Shown here piece after piece: positions 34,307-43,488 of a stretch of DNA of 64,000 bases. The notes under the pieces are model-generated. The model was not told where the DNA came from. It worked only from the letters and a program-made list of their open reading frames with translations, and searched no databases. The stretch spans positions 1,426,001 through 1,490,000 of the forward strand of contig NZ_CP158281.1 of assembly GCF_040256645.1 (NCBI RefSeq), written 5' to 3'. Both the position numbers and the translations under genes were made by a program. Within the stretch, counting starts at the first letter, position 1, and each line of letters starts with the position of its first letter. The DNA is from Brevibacterium sp. CBA3109. Lineage in GTDB: Bacteria; Actinomycetota; Actinomycetes; Actinomycetales; Brevibacteriaceae.

Positions 34307-34948
34307 GTGGCCAAGCTCTACTTCCGTTATGGGGCCATGAATTCCGGAAAATCGACCGCTCTCCTGCAGGCCGCCTTCAACTACGAGGAGCGCGGCCAGC
34401 GAGTGTTGTTGGCCAAACCTCACATCGACACGAAGGGCGCCGGTGAGATCGTCTCTCGTCTTGGCGTCACCCGGGAAGTCGACTTCCTCATCCCCGCAGG
34501 CTCCGACGTCGAGACCATCTACGGCGAGCACGCGGACTACGTCGATCATGATGCTCTGCTCGAATCCATCGACACCCCCAAAGCGCGCGTGGCCTGCCTG
34601 CTCATCGACGAGGCCCAGTTCCTCGAACCGCTCCAGGTCGATTCGCTCATGCGCATCGCCACTCACGCCTCGGTGCCGGTGATGTGCTACGGCATCCGCA
34701 CCGATTTCCGCACCAAGGCCTTTCCCGGTTCGGGTCGACTGCTTGAGATTGCTCACACTCTGGAGGAACTCAAGACGATCTGTCGCTGCGGACGCAAAGC
34801 GATGTTCAACGGCCGCCTCGTCGATGGCGAGTTCATTTTCGACGGTGACCAGGTCGCCATCGACGGCAACGCGGTGACCTATGAATCATTGTGCCCACGC
34901 TGTTATCTCGAGTACTCGGGCGGTAGGCTCAGTGCGGTGGTCTCCTGA
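34307..34948 (+). CDS. tdk: Thymidine kinase (type II)
   Basis: Phosphorylates thymidine for salvage. The 213-residue product has Walker A GAMNSGKST near residue 10, the catalytic and lasso elements LLIDEAQFLEPLQ, and the structural zinc cysteines in CRCGRKA and CPRCY. GTG 34307 is chosen over ATG 34301 because GAGAGAGG (34293-34300) directly abuts the ATG but lies 6 bases before the GTG; the resulting MAKLYFRYG start also matches the family. Confidence 0.94.
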   Translation: MAKLYFRYGAMNSGKSTALLQAAFNYEERGQRVLLAKPHIDTKGAGEIVSRLGVTREVDFLIPAGSDVETIYGEHADYVDHDALLESIDTPKARVACLLIDEAQFLEPLQVDSLMRIATHASVPVMCYGIRTDFRTKAFPGSGRLLEIAHTLEELKTICRCGRKAMFNGRLVDGEFIFDGDQVAIDGNAVTYESLCPRCYLEYSGGRLSAVVS

Positions 34949-35011
34949 CCGTCTAACTGCCCTCCTGACCTCGAACATCACATCTGATCTCGACACTTGC
35001 TAGGAGCTCTC

Positions 35012-35779
35012 TTGCGCATTTGCGTCCACCCCCTCAACGACAATCCGGGCTCACCGGTCATCGTCTTCGGAAACGCCCTCGGCACCCGAGTCTCCCTCTG
35101 GGCGGCAGTCGCGGCCAGGTTGGCCGACGATTATCAGATCTATCTCTCCGACCTGCCCGGCCACACCCATCCTCGAACAGATGAGGCAGACGATTTCACG
35201 CTCTCGGATCTCGCGGCGGGCCTGGTGTCGAGCCTGGCTGAACTGGGTGTGGAGAAGTTCACCTATTGCGGAGCCTCGATCTCCGGTGGGATCGGCCTGA
35301 CGCTGGCACTCGACCACCCCGACTCGCTGACCGGTCTCGTGGCCTGCTCGACGGCGACCAAATTCGGCACCGCCGATACCTGGGCCGAGCGCATCAAGGA
35401 CGTCGAGGAGGACGGAACCCGCGGCCAGCTAGACGACACCGCCGACCGGTGGTTCGCCGCCGGCTTCCTCACGGAAGACATCGCCTCTGGACCGGCTGTC
35501 CTGACCGATCTTGCAATGATCGATGATGCCGCCTACATCGCCTGCGCACGGGCCCTGACCCAGTACGACGTGACCGGCCGCCTCCAAACCATCACCACGC
35601 CGACCCTGTTCATCGCCGGAGCGCAGGATCCCGGCTGCACCCCCGAAGCCATGACGGAGCTCTCGGCACAGGTGGCCGACTCCACGATTGCTGTTGTCCC
35701 TGACGCGGCCCATCTGCCCATGGTCGAACATCCCGACCTCGTCTTCGACCACATCGAACAGTTCTTGAGTAAGGTGTAG
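35012..35779 (+). CDS. Alpha/beta hydrolase, 3-oxoadipate enol-lactonase-like
   Basis: A 255-residue hydrolase with the fold and catalytic triad of PcaD-type enol-lactonases: oxyanion FGNALGTR, nucleophile in YCGASISGGIG (Ser near residue 94), Asp in FIAGAQDPGCT near residue 208, and His in DAAHLPMVEHP near residue 236. No other beta-ketoadipate genes adjoin, so the assignment is to family, not to pathway. TTG 35012 is decided by TAGGAG (35001-35006) 5 bases upstream; an upstream TTG at 34997 has no such site. Confidence 0.82.
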   Translation: MRICVHPLNDNPGSPVIVFGNALGTRVSLWAAVAARLADDYQIYLSDLPGHTHPRTDEADDFTLSDLAAGLVSSLAELGVEKFTYCGASISGGIGLTLALDHPDSLTGLVACSTATKFGTADTWAERIKDVEEDGTRGQLDDTADRWFAAGFLTEDIASGPAVLTDLAMIDDAAYIACARALTQYDVTGRLQTITTPTLFIAGAQDPGCTPEAMTELSAQVADSTIAVVPDAAHLPMVEHPDLVFDHIEQFLSKV

Positions 35780-35816
35780 CCCACCAGCATCCGACATTGC
35801 TCGATGAGGAGCGCAG

Positions 35817-37397
35817 ATGACTCAGGACAAGAATTCAACCACGGGCGGCTCAACCGAAATCGGCGAACTCTCACCCGGAGAGCGAGCGCCCGGACTGGCT
35901 AAACGCACCGTCCGGATCCGGTGGACCGGTTTCTTGCTCGGACTGATCCTCTCCACTCTCGTCTATGCCATCATGCCGGGCGACCTTGACCACGGCGTCA
36001 GACTCACAGCGGCGATCGCCGTGCTCATGGCTGCTTGGTGGATGACCGAAGCGCTGCCGATCGCCGCCACGGCTCTGGTTCCGCTCGTCGCATTCCCGGT
36101 TCTCGGCACAGATATCGAGATGAAGACCGTCGGTGCCTCCTACGGTAATCCGATCATCTTCCTCTTTCTCGGCGGCTTCCTCATCGCCCTGGCGATGCAG
36201 CGCTGGAACCTCCACCGCCGAATCGCCCTGGTGACCCTGAGCATTATGGGAAATAAGCCTGGACCGATGATCGCCGGCTTCATGATCGCCACCGGATTCG
36301 TCTCCATGTGGGTCTCCAATACCGCCACTGCCGTGATGATGCTGCCGATCGGGATCTCGGTGCTCATGATCGTGAGCAAAGTCGTCGGCGGTGCGATTGC
36401 CGCCGACGCTGACCGGGCCGACCCCGACAAGGACACCGGCCTGGGTACGGCAGTGAGATCCAACTTCGGCACCGCCCTCATGCTGGGCATCGCCTATTCC
36501 GCCTCGATCGGGTCATTGGGAACCATCATCGGCACCCCGCCGAACCTGTTCCTGGTCGGATACCTCGAGGAGAACCACGACATCTCCATCGGCTTCGGCC
36601 AGTGGATGCTCGTGGGTGTTCCATTGTCGATCGTCATGATGGTCATCGCCTGGTTCCTCCTCGTCAAGGTCCTCTTCAAACCTGAGATCGATGAGATCCC
36701 CGGCGGCAGGGAGCTCATCCGCGACGAATTGAAGAAGCTCGGCCCCATGTCCACCGGCGAGAAGCTGGTCCTGGCCATGTTCATCCTCGCCGCAGTCTGC
36801 TGGATCACTCTGCCGCTGATCTTCGACGAGCCGCCGATCAGCGACGAAGGCATCGCCATGGCCATCGGCCTCCTCCTGTTCCTCATCCCCGGCGGGGCCA
36901 ACCGCGGAGTCAAGCTGCTCGACTGGGACACCGCGGAGAACTTGCCCTGGGGTGTGCTGCTTCTCTTCGGGGGAGGATTGGCGCTGTCGGCACAGTTCTC
37001 CTCCTCGGGTCTGACCGAATGGATCGGCAAATCGACCAGTGGGCTCGGGGTGCTCCCGACGATCCTCATCGTCGCCATCTTCGCGACCATCATCCTGTTC
37101 CTCACCGAACTGACGTCAAACACCGCCACCGCAGCGACGTTCATCCCCGTGGTCGGCGGAGTTGCGATGGGGCTCGACCTTGACCCGCTGCTGTTGACCA
37201 TCCCCGTAGCTCTGGCGGCTACGTGTGCATTCATGCTGCCGGTGGCGACCCCACCGAACGCAGTCGCCTACGGCTCCGGCTACGTCACTGTGGGGCAGAT
37301 GATCAAGGGTGGTGTGCTGCTCAATGTCATCGGGATCGTGCTCATCACGGCGACGGTTTACCTGCTGGCCATTCCAGTATTTAACATCATGCTCTGA
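35817..37397 (+). CDS. Sodium-coupled dicarboxylate/anion symporter (DASS family)
   Basis: A 526-residue polytopic importer for C4-dicarboxylates or related anions. Both DASS signature Ser-Asn-Thr loops are present: VSNTATAVMMLPIG near residue 165 and LTSNTATAATFIPVVGG near residue 435, which form the Na/substrate sites. About 11-12 hydrophobic segments. AGGAG lies 8 bases before ATG 35817. It stands between the hydrolase and OYE-type reductase genes; the substrate cannot be told. Confidence 0.92.
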   Translation: MTQDKNSTTGGSTEIGELSPGERAPGLAKRTVRIRWTGFLLGLILSTLVYAIMPGDLDHGVRLTAAIAVLMAAWWMTEALPIAATALVPLVAFPVLGTDIEMKTVGASYGNPIIFLFLGGFLIALAMQRWNLHRRIALVTLSIMGNKPGPMIAGFMIATGFVSMWVSNTATAVMMLPIGISVLMIVSKVVGGAIAADADRADPDKDTGLGTAVRSNFGTALMLGIAYSASIGSLGTIIGTPPNLFLVGYLEENHDISIGFGQWMLVGVPLSIVMMVIAWFLLVKVLFKPEIDEIPGGRELIRDELKKLGPMSTGEKLVLAMFILAAVCWITLPLIFDEPPISDEGIAMAIGLLLFLIPGGANRGVKLLDWDTAENLPWGVLLLFGGGLALSAQFSSSGLTEWIGKSTSGLGVLPTILIVAIFATIILFLTELTSNTATAATFIPVVGGVAMGLDLDPLLLTIPVALAATCAFMLPVATPPNAVAYGSGYVTVGQMIKGGVLLNVIGIVLITATVYLLAIPVFNIML

Positions 37398-37426
37398 AGA
37401 GTGGCGAACTTTGGCAGACTGGTGCC

Positions 37427-38497
37427 ATGACACTTCTCTTCTCACCCATGACATTGCGCGGCACCGAGATCGCCAACCGCATCTGGCTGGCCCCGATGTG
37501 CCAGTACTCCTGTGAGGCCGAAGACGGAATGCCCGGCACCTGGCATCTCGTCCACCTCGGGGCACGCGCCCAGGGCGGATTCGGGCTCATCCTCACCGAA
37601 GCCTCAGCGGTGCTGCCCGAAGGCCGGATCTCACCCCAGGACGCAGGCATCTGGAACGACGACCAGGCTGACGCCTGGTCGTCCATCACCGAATTCGTCC
37701 ATTCGCAGGGCAGTCGGATCGGTGTCCAGCTGGCACACGCAGGCCGTAAGGCGAGCACCTACCGGCCCTTCGGGGGCAACCCCCGGGGCAGTGTGCCCGA
37801 GGCCGAGGGAGGCTGGCCCACCCTCGGCGCCAGCGCCATCGCCTACCCCGGCTACGAATCACCACAGGAGATGACGAAGGACGACATCGCCGAGGTGGTC
37901 GATGCCTTCGCCTCGGCCGCGGCCCGTGCCGTCGGTGCCGGGTTCGACGTCGTCGAACTCCATGCCGCCCACGGCTACCTGCTTCATTCGTTCCTGTCTC
38001 CGCTGTCGAACGAACGCAGTGATGAGTACGGTGGCGACCTCACCGGACGTTCGAGACTGCTGACTGAGACCTATCAGGCTGTGCGCGAAGCCGTGGGGGA
38101 AGACGTGCCCGTCCTGGTCCGACTCTCCGCCAGCGAATGGCGTGAAGGCGGCTTCGACATCGCTGAGGCGGTCGAGGTCTCCCGTGACCTCAAAACCCGC
38201 GGCGTGGACCTCATCGATGTCTCGTCCGGAGGAAACTTTCCCGTCAAGGTGCCCGTCGGACCCGGCTACCAGGTACCGCTGTCTGCCGCGATCCGGGCAG
38301 AAGGAGTGAGCACCGGCACCGTCGGCCTCATCACAGATCCGGAACAGGCCGAGACGATCCTGGCCTCGGAACAGGCGGACGCGATCTTCCTGGCCCGGGC
38401 AGCGCTGCGCGAACCAGCCTGGCCGCAGCGAGCAGCCCACGATCTCGGGGTCGAACCGGGACCGTATCCACCGCAGTACACAAGAGGAGCATGGTGA
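37427..38497 (+). CDS. Old yellow enzyme-type NADH:flavin oxidoreductase (YqjM-like)
   Basis: A 356-residue FMN-dependent ene-reductase with a TIM barrel. Seen: N-terminal LFSPMTLRGTEIANRIWLAP, LAPMCQYSC, HAGRKAS near residue 105, and the catalytic/substrate segment ELHAAHGYLLHSFLSP near residue 178. It reduces activated C=C bonds or acts as a xenobiotic reductase; the physiological substrate is unknown. Its stop is 7 bases before the MBL hydrolase, so the two genes form an operon. Confidence 0.92.
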   Translation: MTLLFSPMTLRGTEIANRIWLAPMCQYSCEAEDGMPGTWHLVHLGARAQGGFGLILTEASAVLPEGRISPQDAGIWNDDQADAWSSITEFVHSQGSRIGVQLAHAGRKASTYRPFGGNPRGSVPEAEGGWPTLGASAIAYPGYESPQEMTKDDIAEVVDAFASAAARAVGAGFDVVELHAAHGYLLHSFLSPLSNERSDEYGGDLTGRSRLLTETYQAVREAVGEDVPVLVRLSASEWREGGFDIAEAVEVSRDLKTRGVDLIDVSSGGNFPVKVPVGPGYQVPLSAAIRAEGVSTGTVGLITDPEQAETILASEQADAIFLARAALREPAWPQRAAHDLGVEPGPYPPQYTRGAW

Positions 38498-38504
38498 ACC
38501 GACA

Positions 38505-39161
38505 ATGACGAACACTATCGAGACCGAACACGTCGTCATCCGCAGCATCGCGGTGTCCGACATGGCCAACAACGTCTACCTCATCACCGCCAAGGAGTCG
38601 GGGACACAGGTCCTCATCGACGCCGCAGACGATGTGGACGCAATCAAGGAGCTCATCGCCTCCGCTGGTGTAGACACCTCGGCAGACCCAGTCCTGCAGG
38701 CGATCATCACGACACATCAGCACTGGGATCACATTCGAGCGCTGTCGGCCACCTCGGCGGCATTCCCCGACGCGATGACGATCGCAGGCAGCGACGATGC
38801 GGAGGCAATCACAGAGGCTGAGGGCGTGGAGATCGCACGCACGGTCGACCACCTCGACGTCGGAGACTTCGGCGGCTTCGTCCTTCAGGCGATCGGGCTG
38901 CGCGGCCACACGCCGGGCTCGATCGCGCTGCTGCTGCGCGACGGGGGAGAGACCATCCTGTTCTCCGGAGACTCGCTGTTTCCCGGTGGACCCGGCAAGA
39001 CCTGGCACGCAGATGACTTTGCCTCCCTCATAGATGACCTTGAGGACAGAGTTTTCGCTCAGCTGCCCGATGAGACCCGGGTGCTGCCCGGACACGGTGA
39101 TTCCACCACGCTGGGCGAGGAGCGTCCGAAGCAGGCGGAATGGCGCGAACGCGGCTGGTGA
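38505..39161 (+). CDS. MBL-fold metallo-hydrolase
   Basis: A 218-residue metallo-beta-lactamase-fold hydrolase. The zinc ligands are in TTHQHWDHI (THxHxDH pattern, about residue 69), LRGHTPGSIALL (His, about 132), SGDSLF (Asp, about 152) and VLPGHGD (final His, about 197). The short form resembles glyoxalase-II-like enzymes. Coupled to the OYE gene, suggesting they process the same compound, which is inference. A perfect 11-base inverted repeat starts at its stop codon. Confidence 0.88.
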   Translation: MTNTIETEHVVIRSIAVSDMANNVYLITAKESGTQVLIDAADDVDAIKELIASAGVDTSADPVLQAIITTHQHWDHIRALSATSAAFPDAMTIAGSDDAEAITEAEGVEIARTVDHLDVGDFGGFVLQAIGLRGHTPGSIALLLRDGGETILFSGDSLFPGGPGKTWHADDFASLIDDLEDRVFAQLPDETRVLPGHGDSTTLGEERPKQAEWRERGW

Positions 39162-39181
39162 TCAGTCAAGTTGACTGATCA
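39159..39181. repeat. Perfect 11-base inverted repeat at the end of the MBL gene
   Basis: TGATCAGTCAA (39159-39169), one centre base, then TTGACTGATCA (39171-39181). It contains the MBL stop codon and lies before the convergent PH-like gene. The one-base centre makes a terminator loop tight; an operator or a two-way terminator is possible. Confidence 0.6.
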
Positions 39182-39195
39182 GTGTGGCCGTCTGA

Positions 39196-39786
39196 TCAGC
39201 TGGGCAGGGCAGCGAAGCCGATGCCGGCCCAGACGACGGCAACCACGAGTGCGGCGATGATGCCGAGGTTCCACGACGTGGTGATAGTGCGTTCGCCACG
39301 CGGGTTGGACAGCTCCTCATCGCTGAGGCCGGAATAGCGGTCGAGCACGGTATCGACGGCAGGATTGGGATTGTCCATCAGCCTGCGGATGCCGTGCTCG
39401 TCCTTCTCCATCTTCTTCCCCCTGCCGGCCAGGGGCCAGGAAGAGAATACCTTCTCATGGGTGCGCACTCCGAGCCCGAAGTGGATGTCAAACCCATCGA
39501 CGAGATTCCAGGGGATGCGGACCGACTGCAGCGGGTTGATCAGCGCAAGCTCACGGTGGCCCAGCTCGACGCGAGGAAACCGATAGAGCGCATAGACAAC
39601 CGTGCCGACGGCGATCGGGATGCCGGCCACGGCGAGGCCCCTGAGCGTGAAGTCACCGATGGCGATCGACCCGACCCCCACTGCACAGAGCGCGGCGATG
39701 ACGAAGAAGAGCACCGTCGAGCTCGTTGTGCGCACAACTCTCGGCTGATTGTTCCCTGCACTGCGATCTATCTCACTGTTAACCAC
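39196..39786 (-). CDS. PH-like domain membrane protein
   Basis: A 196-residue membrane protein: two N-terminal hydrophobic segments (about 24-43, 49-68), a bacterial PH-like beta region (about 70-130, with RIPWNLVDGFDIHFGLGVRT), a cytoplasmic linker and a C-terminal hydrophobic anchor (about 170-192). Such proteins are common near actinobacterial cell-wall or division genes but their function is not known. GTG 39786 has AGGA 8 bases upstream. Convergent with the MBL gene. Confidence 0.7.
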   Translation of the reverse strand: MVNSEIDRSAGNNQPRVVRTTSSTVLFFVIAALCAVGVGSIAIGDFTLRGLAVAGIPIAVGTVVYALYRFPRVELGHRELALINPLQSVRIPWNLVDGFDIHFGLGVRTHEKVFSSWPLAGRGKKMEKDEHGIRRLMDNPNPAVDTVLDRYSGLSDEELSNPRGERTITTSWNLGIIAALVVAVVWAGIGFAALPS

Positions 39787-40036
39787 CTCAACATCCTATC
39801 CACTGAGACTGCAGGTTGTGTGCATGTTTCCTTGATCTCGAAACGGTAACGATTGTGAAATTTGCTCAATATGTGGACTCAGTCACAGTGTTGAGTGAAT
39901 TAGTTTTGAGGCATTCCATGTGAAAAACATGAACGCGATCACGTTCCCAGACCGGGAATGAAAGAGCGCAACACGTTCCAGAACAGGGACGTGGATGAAC
40001 GGGCGAAGCAGCCCTGAATGACTACTAGGAGAGAAC

Positions 40037-41842
40037 GTGAAAAAGCGCTTCCTCGCGGCCGGAGCTTCAGTCGCCGCAGCAGCAATGGTGCTCACTGCCT
40101 GCACGCCCCCGGGCGGCGGAGACGATGAGAAGTCGTCAGAAAAGTCGAGCGTCAATATTGGTTGGAACGAGTCCTTCCGCTCAATGAACAACCTGACTGC
40201 AAACGGCAATGCCGTCTCGAACGCCATTCTCACCTACATGATGAATGACAACTTCGGATACTACGACGGTGAACTCGAGGTCCAAGACGGATCTCTGGGC
40301 AAGATGGAGCAGGTCTCCGAAGACCCGCTGAAGGTCAAGTACACCTTCAACGACGATGCCAAGTGGTCCGATGGGACTCCGGTCGATGCAGCTGACTTGG
40401 CTCTGACCTGGGCTGGCACTTCGGCAAACTTCAACACCGTCGATCAGAACAATGCTGACGACGGTTCGGTCAAGGAGAATGACGCGAAGACGGTCTACTT
40501 CGATTCGTCCACGGCTGGTTCGGCACTCGTCAAGGACTTCCCGAAGATCTCCGAAGACGGTAAGGAGATCACCCTCTCCTACTCGAAGCCCTATGCCGAT
40601 TGGCAGACCGAATTCGGCGTCGGCGCCGATGGCGTCGGTCTCCCCGCACACATCGTGGCCAAGAAGGCTCTGGGCGTCGACGACCCTGAAAAGGGCAAAC
40701 AGGCCATCCTCGATGCGATCAAGGACAAAGACACCGAGAAGCTGTCCAAGATCTCGAACACCTGGAACACAGGCTTCGACTTCACCTCGATGCCGGAGGA
40801 CGAAGATCTTCTCGTCCACAGCGGCCCGTACAAGATGACCGACTTCAAAGAGGGCCAGTACGTCACCCTGGAAGTCGATGATAAGTACACGGGACCGGTT
40901 AAGCCGAAGGTCGACACCGTCACGGTTCGCTACAACGGCGATCCGATGGCGATGATTCAGGCGATCGAAAACGGTGAGGTCGATATGACCCAGCCACAGG
41001 CCACTGCAGACGTCCTCTCCGCGGCTGAAGACCTTGACGGTGTGACCGTCGATGCGGCCGACGGTGCGACCTACGAGCACGTCGACTTCACTTTTGACAA
41101 CAAGGGTCCCTTCGACCCCGAGGCCAACGGCGGCGACAAGGAGAAGGCGAAGAAGGTTCGCCAGGCGTTCCTCAAGACCGTCCCCCGCGAGGACATCGTC
41201 GACAAGATCATCAAGCCTCTCAACGACAAGGCTGTCACCCGCGACTCATACTCGCAGGTTCCCGGCTCGCCGATGTACGACGCGATCACCAAGGAAAACG
41301 GTGTTGCCGACGCCACCGATGTCGACATCGACGAGGCGAAGAAACTCCTCAAGGAGGCTGGAGTCGATGCGCCCAAGGTGCGCATCATGTACGACAATAC
41401 GAACTCCCGTCGTCAGCAGGAGTTCCAGCTCATCAAGGAATCGGCTGAGAAGGCCGGCTTCAAGATCGAGGACGTCGGAGATGTCAACTGGGGCACCCGC
41501 CTCGGCGATGGCACGTACGATGTCTCGTTGTTCGGCTGGCAGTCCGAGGGCACCGGAGTCACTGAGAACGATGCGAACTTCCGCACCGGTGCTCAGAACA
41601 ACTACGGGGGCTACTCGAACAAGAAGATGGACAAGATTCTCGACAAGCTGCTTGTCTCCAAGGAAGACGAGCAGGAGAAGCTGCTTGTCGACATGGAGAA
41701 GCAGCTGAGCGAGGACGCCTTCGGGGCACCGATCTTCCAGTTCCCTGAGTTGACGATCTACCGTGACAAGGTCAAGAACGTGAAGTCCACGGCCGTGTCA
41801 CCGACCATGTTCTGGAACTACTGGGAGTGGGAGACCAACTGA
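40037..41842 (+). CDS. Oligopeptide ABC transporter substrate-binding lipoprotein (family 5)
   Basis: A 601-residue extracellular solute-binding protein that delivers peptides or similar ligands to the downstream permeases. Signal peptide with lipobox VLTAC (lipid Cys about 22), Gly/Asp/Ser linker, then the SBP_bac_5 fold with TFNDDAKWSDGTPVDAADLA near residue 110, as expected. GTG 40037 has AGGAGA 8 bases upstream. Separated from the permease genes by a strong hairpin that would lower downstream expression relative to this abundant component. No signal for a particular peptide can be read. Confidence 0.93.
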   Translation: MKKRFLAAGASVAAAAMVLTACTPPGGGDDEKSSEKSSVNIGWNESFRSMNNLTANGNAVSNAILTYMMNDNFGYYDGELEVQDGSLGKMEQVSEDPLKVKYTFNDDAKWSDGTPVDAADLALTWAGTSANFNTVDQNNADDGSVKENDAKTVYFDSSTAGSALVKDFPKISEDGKEITLSYSKPYADWQTEFGVGADGVGLPAHIVAKKALGVDDPEKGKQAILDAIKDKDTEKLSKISNTWNTGFDFTSMPEDEDLLVHSGPYKMTDFKEGQYVTLEVDDKYTGPVKPKVDTVTVRYNGDPMAMIQAIENGEVDMTQPQATADVLSAAEDLDGVTVDAADGATYEHVDFTFDNKGPFDPEANGGDKEKAKKVRQAFLKTVPREDIVDKIIKPLNDKAVTRDSYSQVPGSPMYDAITKENGVADATDVDIDEAKKLLKEAGVDAPKVRIMYDNTNSRRQQEFQLIKESAEKAGFKIEDVGDVNWGTRLGDGTYDVSLFGWQSEGTGVTENDANFRTGAQNNYGGYSNKKMDKILDKLLVSKEDEQEKLLVDMEKQLSEDAFGAPIFQFPELTIYRDKVKNVKSTAVSPTMFWNYWEWETN

Positions 41843-41878
41843 TCCGCGACTGACGCGGTCGGTTCTCCTTCACCCCCA

Positions 41879-41919
41879 GCTGCTGTGGGGATCACTCTGT
41901 GATCCCCACAGCAGCGTTT
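41879..41919 (+). terminator. Strong hairpin between binding-protein and permease genes
   Basis: A perfect 17-base stem (41879-41895 with 41899-41915) and TCT loop followed by GTTTT. It sits 37 bases after the binding-protein stop and 24 bases before the permease ATG. Such intra-operon hairpins protect or terminate to keep the binding protein in excess. Confidence 0.75.
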
Positions 41920-41943
41920 TCGGAAGATTGAAACGGACACCCC

Positions 41944-43488
41944 ATGACAAGATTCATTCTCAGACGACTCCTCTCGACAGCACTCGTGCTCTTGGTCGTG
42001 ACGTTCGTCCTCTATCTGCTGCTCAACGTCGCCCTCGACTTCTTCTGGGACCTGCGTTCGAGCACCTCGCCCAACATCGAGGCACTCTATGAGTCCCGTC
42101 GTAGACTCCTCGACCTCGACACCCCCGCGATCGTGCGCTACTTCAAGTGGCTGGCCGGAGTGGGCGGCTGCGTGGTCGGGCAATGCGATTTCGGCATCGC
42201 TTGGAAGTCTGGCCAGGAAGTCACCTCGCAGCTGCAGGGAGCGATCGTCAACACGGTCAAGCTCATCACCGCTTCGACACTCGTGGCCATCGTGCTCGGC
42301 ATCGCCGTCGGCATGGTCTCTGCGATTCGCCAGTACTCGGGCTTTGACTACTTCATCACCTTCGTCTCATTCCTCCTGTACTCGCTGCCCGTGTTCTGGG
42401 TCGCAGTTCTGCTCAAGCAGTACGGCGCCATCGAGATCAACAACTTCATCAACGATCCGACGCTGAGCAGCTGGGTGCCGATCATCCTCGTCTGCATTGC
42501 GATGGGGCTGTTCTGGATGGGAGCCTTGGGGGGCGGCGGAAAACGCCGACTCATCACCTTCTTCGCGGCCACAGTCATCACTTTCGCCGCGGTTTACTAC
42601 ATTCTCGCCAGCGGTTGGCTGCAGCAGCCAAGCATCGGCATCGTGGGAGTCGTCGTCATCGGTTTCGGTGCGGCCGTCGTCATGACCTTCCTGTCGACGG
42701 GTCTGAAGAACAAGCGCGTCCTCTACGCTTCCCTGACGATGGCCGTCATCGGAGCTTTGATCTATATGCCGTTGCAGTACCTCTTCTACTACCAGGAGAT
42801 GAACTGGCTGTGGATGTTGGGACTCCTCGTTGTGACGATCGGTGTGGCCGTCGGCGTGGGTCTTGCGTTCCGCGGACCCGATCCCTGGGACACTGCGCGA
42901 ACGACCTTCTTCACCGGAATCGTCATCGCCGTCATCATCTTCGCTGACCGCGTGCTGCAGGGGTGGGGCGACTATTCGAACCTGGCCGCGATCAACAACC
43001 GTCCGATCGCGACTATCGGTGCTTCGACGCCGAACATCGACGGTGACTTCTGGATCTCGAATCTCGACACGTTCACCCATCTGCTCCTTCCGTCAATCGC
43101 TCTGATCCTCATCTCCTTCGCCTCCTACACGCGTTATACCCGCGGCTCGATGCTCGAGGTCATGGGGCAGGACTACATTCGCACGGCACGAGCCAAGGGC
43201 CTCAACGAGCGGACGGTCGTCATGCGGCACGCGCTGCGCAATGCGCTGCTGCCGCTGGCATCGATCATCCCCGTCGACATCATCACGATGATCGGCGGTG
43301 CTGTGATCACAGAGACGATCTTCGGCTGGAACGGCATGGGCAAACTCTTCATCGATTCGATGAGGCAGTCCGAACTCGATCCGATCATGGCCTACATCCT
43401 CATCACAGGTCTGCTCGCCATCATCGCCAACCTCGTCGCGGACTTCCTCTACGCAGTCCTCGACCCCAGAATCCGAGTGAACGCATGA
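41944..43488 (+). CDS. Oligopeptide ABC permease, DppB-like, with a large membrane insert
   Basis: First channel subunit. The N-terminal part (1-155: RFILRRLLSTALVLLVVTFV, TM segments, LGIAVGMVSAIRQYSG) and the C-terminal part (from about 380 with the EAA-type loop EVMGQDYIRTARAKGL at 405-420) are typical DppB. Between them lies an extra block (about 170-345) with about six more hydrophobic segments, making 514 residues rather than the usual 310-340. The stop overlaps the next gene's start. The ATG has only weak upstream complementarity. Confidence 0.88.
   Translation: MTRFILRRLLSTALVLLVVTFVLYLLLNVALDFFWDLRSSTSPNIEALYESRRRLLDLDTPAIVRYFKWLAGVGGCVVGQCDFGIAWKSGQEVTSQLQGAIVNTVKLITASTLVAIVLGIAVGMVSAIRQYSGFDYFITFVSFLLYSLPVFWVAVLLKQYGAIEINNFINDPTLSSWVPIILVCIAMGLFWMGALGGGGKRRLITFFAATVITFAAVYYILASGWLQQPSIGIVGVVVIGFGAAVVMTFLSTGLKNKRVLYASLTMAVIGALIYMPLQYLFYYQEMNWLWMLGLLVVTIGVAVGVGLAFRGPDPWDTARTTFFTGIVIAVIIFADRVLQGWGDYSNLAAINNRPIATIGASTPNIDGDFWISNLDTFTHLLLPSIALILISFASYTRYTRGSMLEVMGQDYIRTARAKGLNERTVVMRHALRNALLPLASIIPVDIITMIGGAVITETIFGWNGMGKLFIDSMRQSELDPIMAYILITGLLAIIANLVADFLYAVLDPRIRVNA

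Noticed and set aside
39787..40036. A second small gene or operator before the peptide-binding protein gene
   Set aside because: Only a 5-base palindrome (CATGT/ACATG) and a purine-rich ribosome binding site are visible; nothing above chance.
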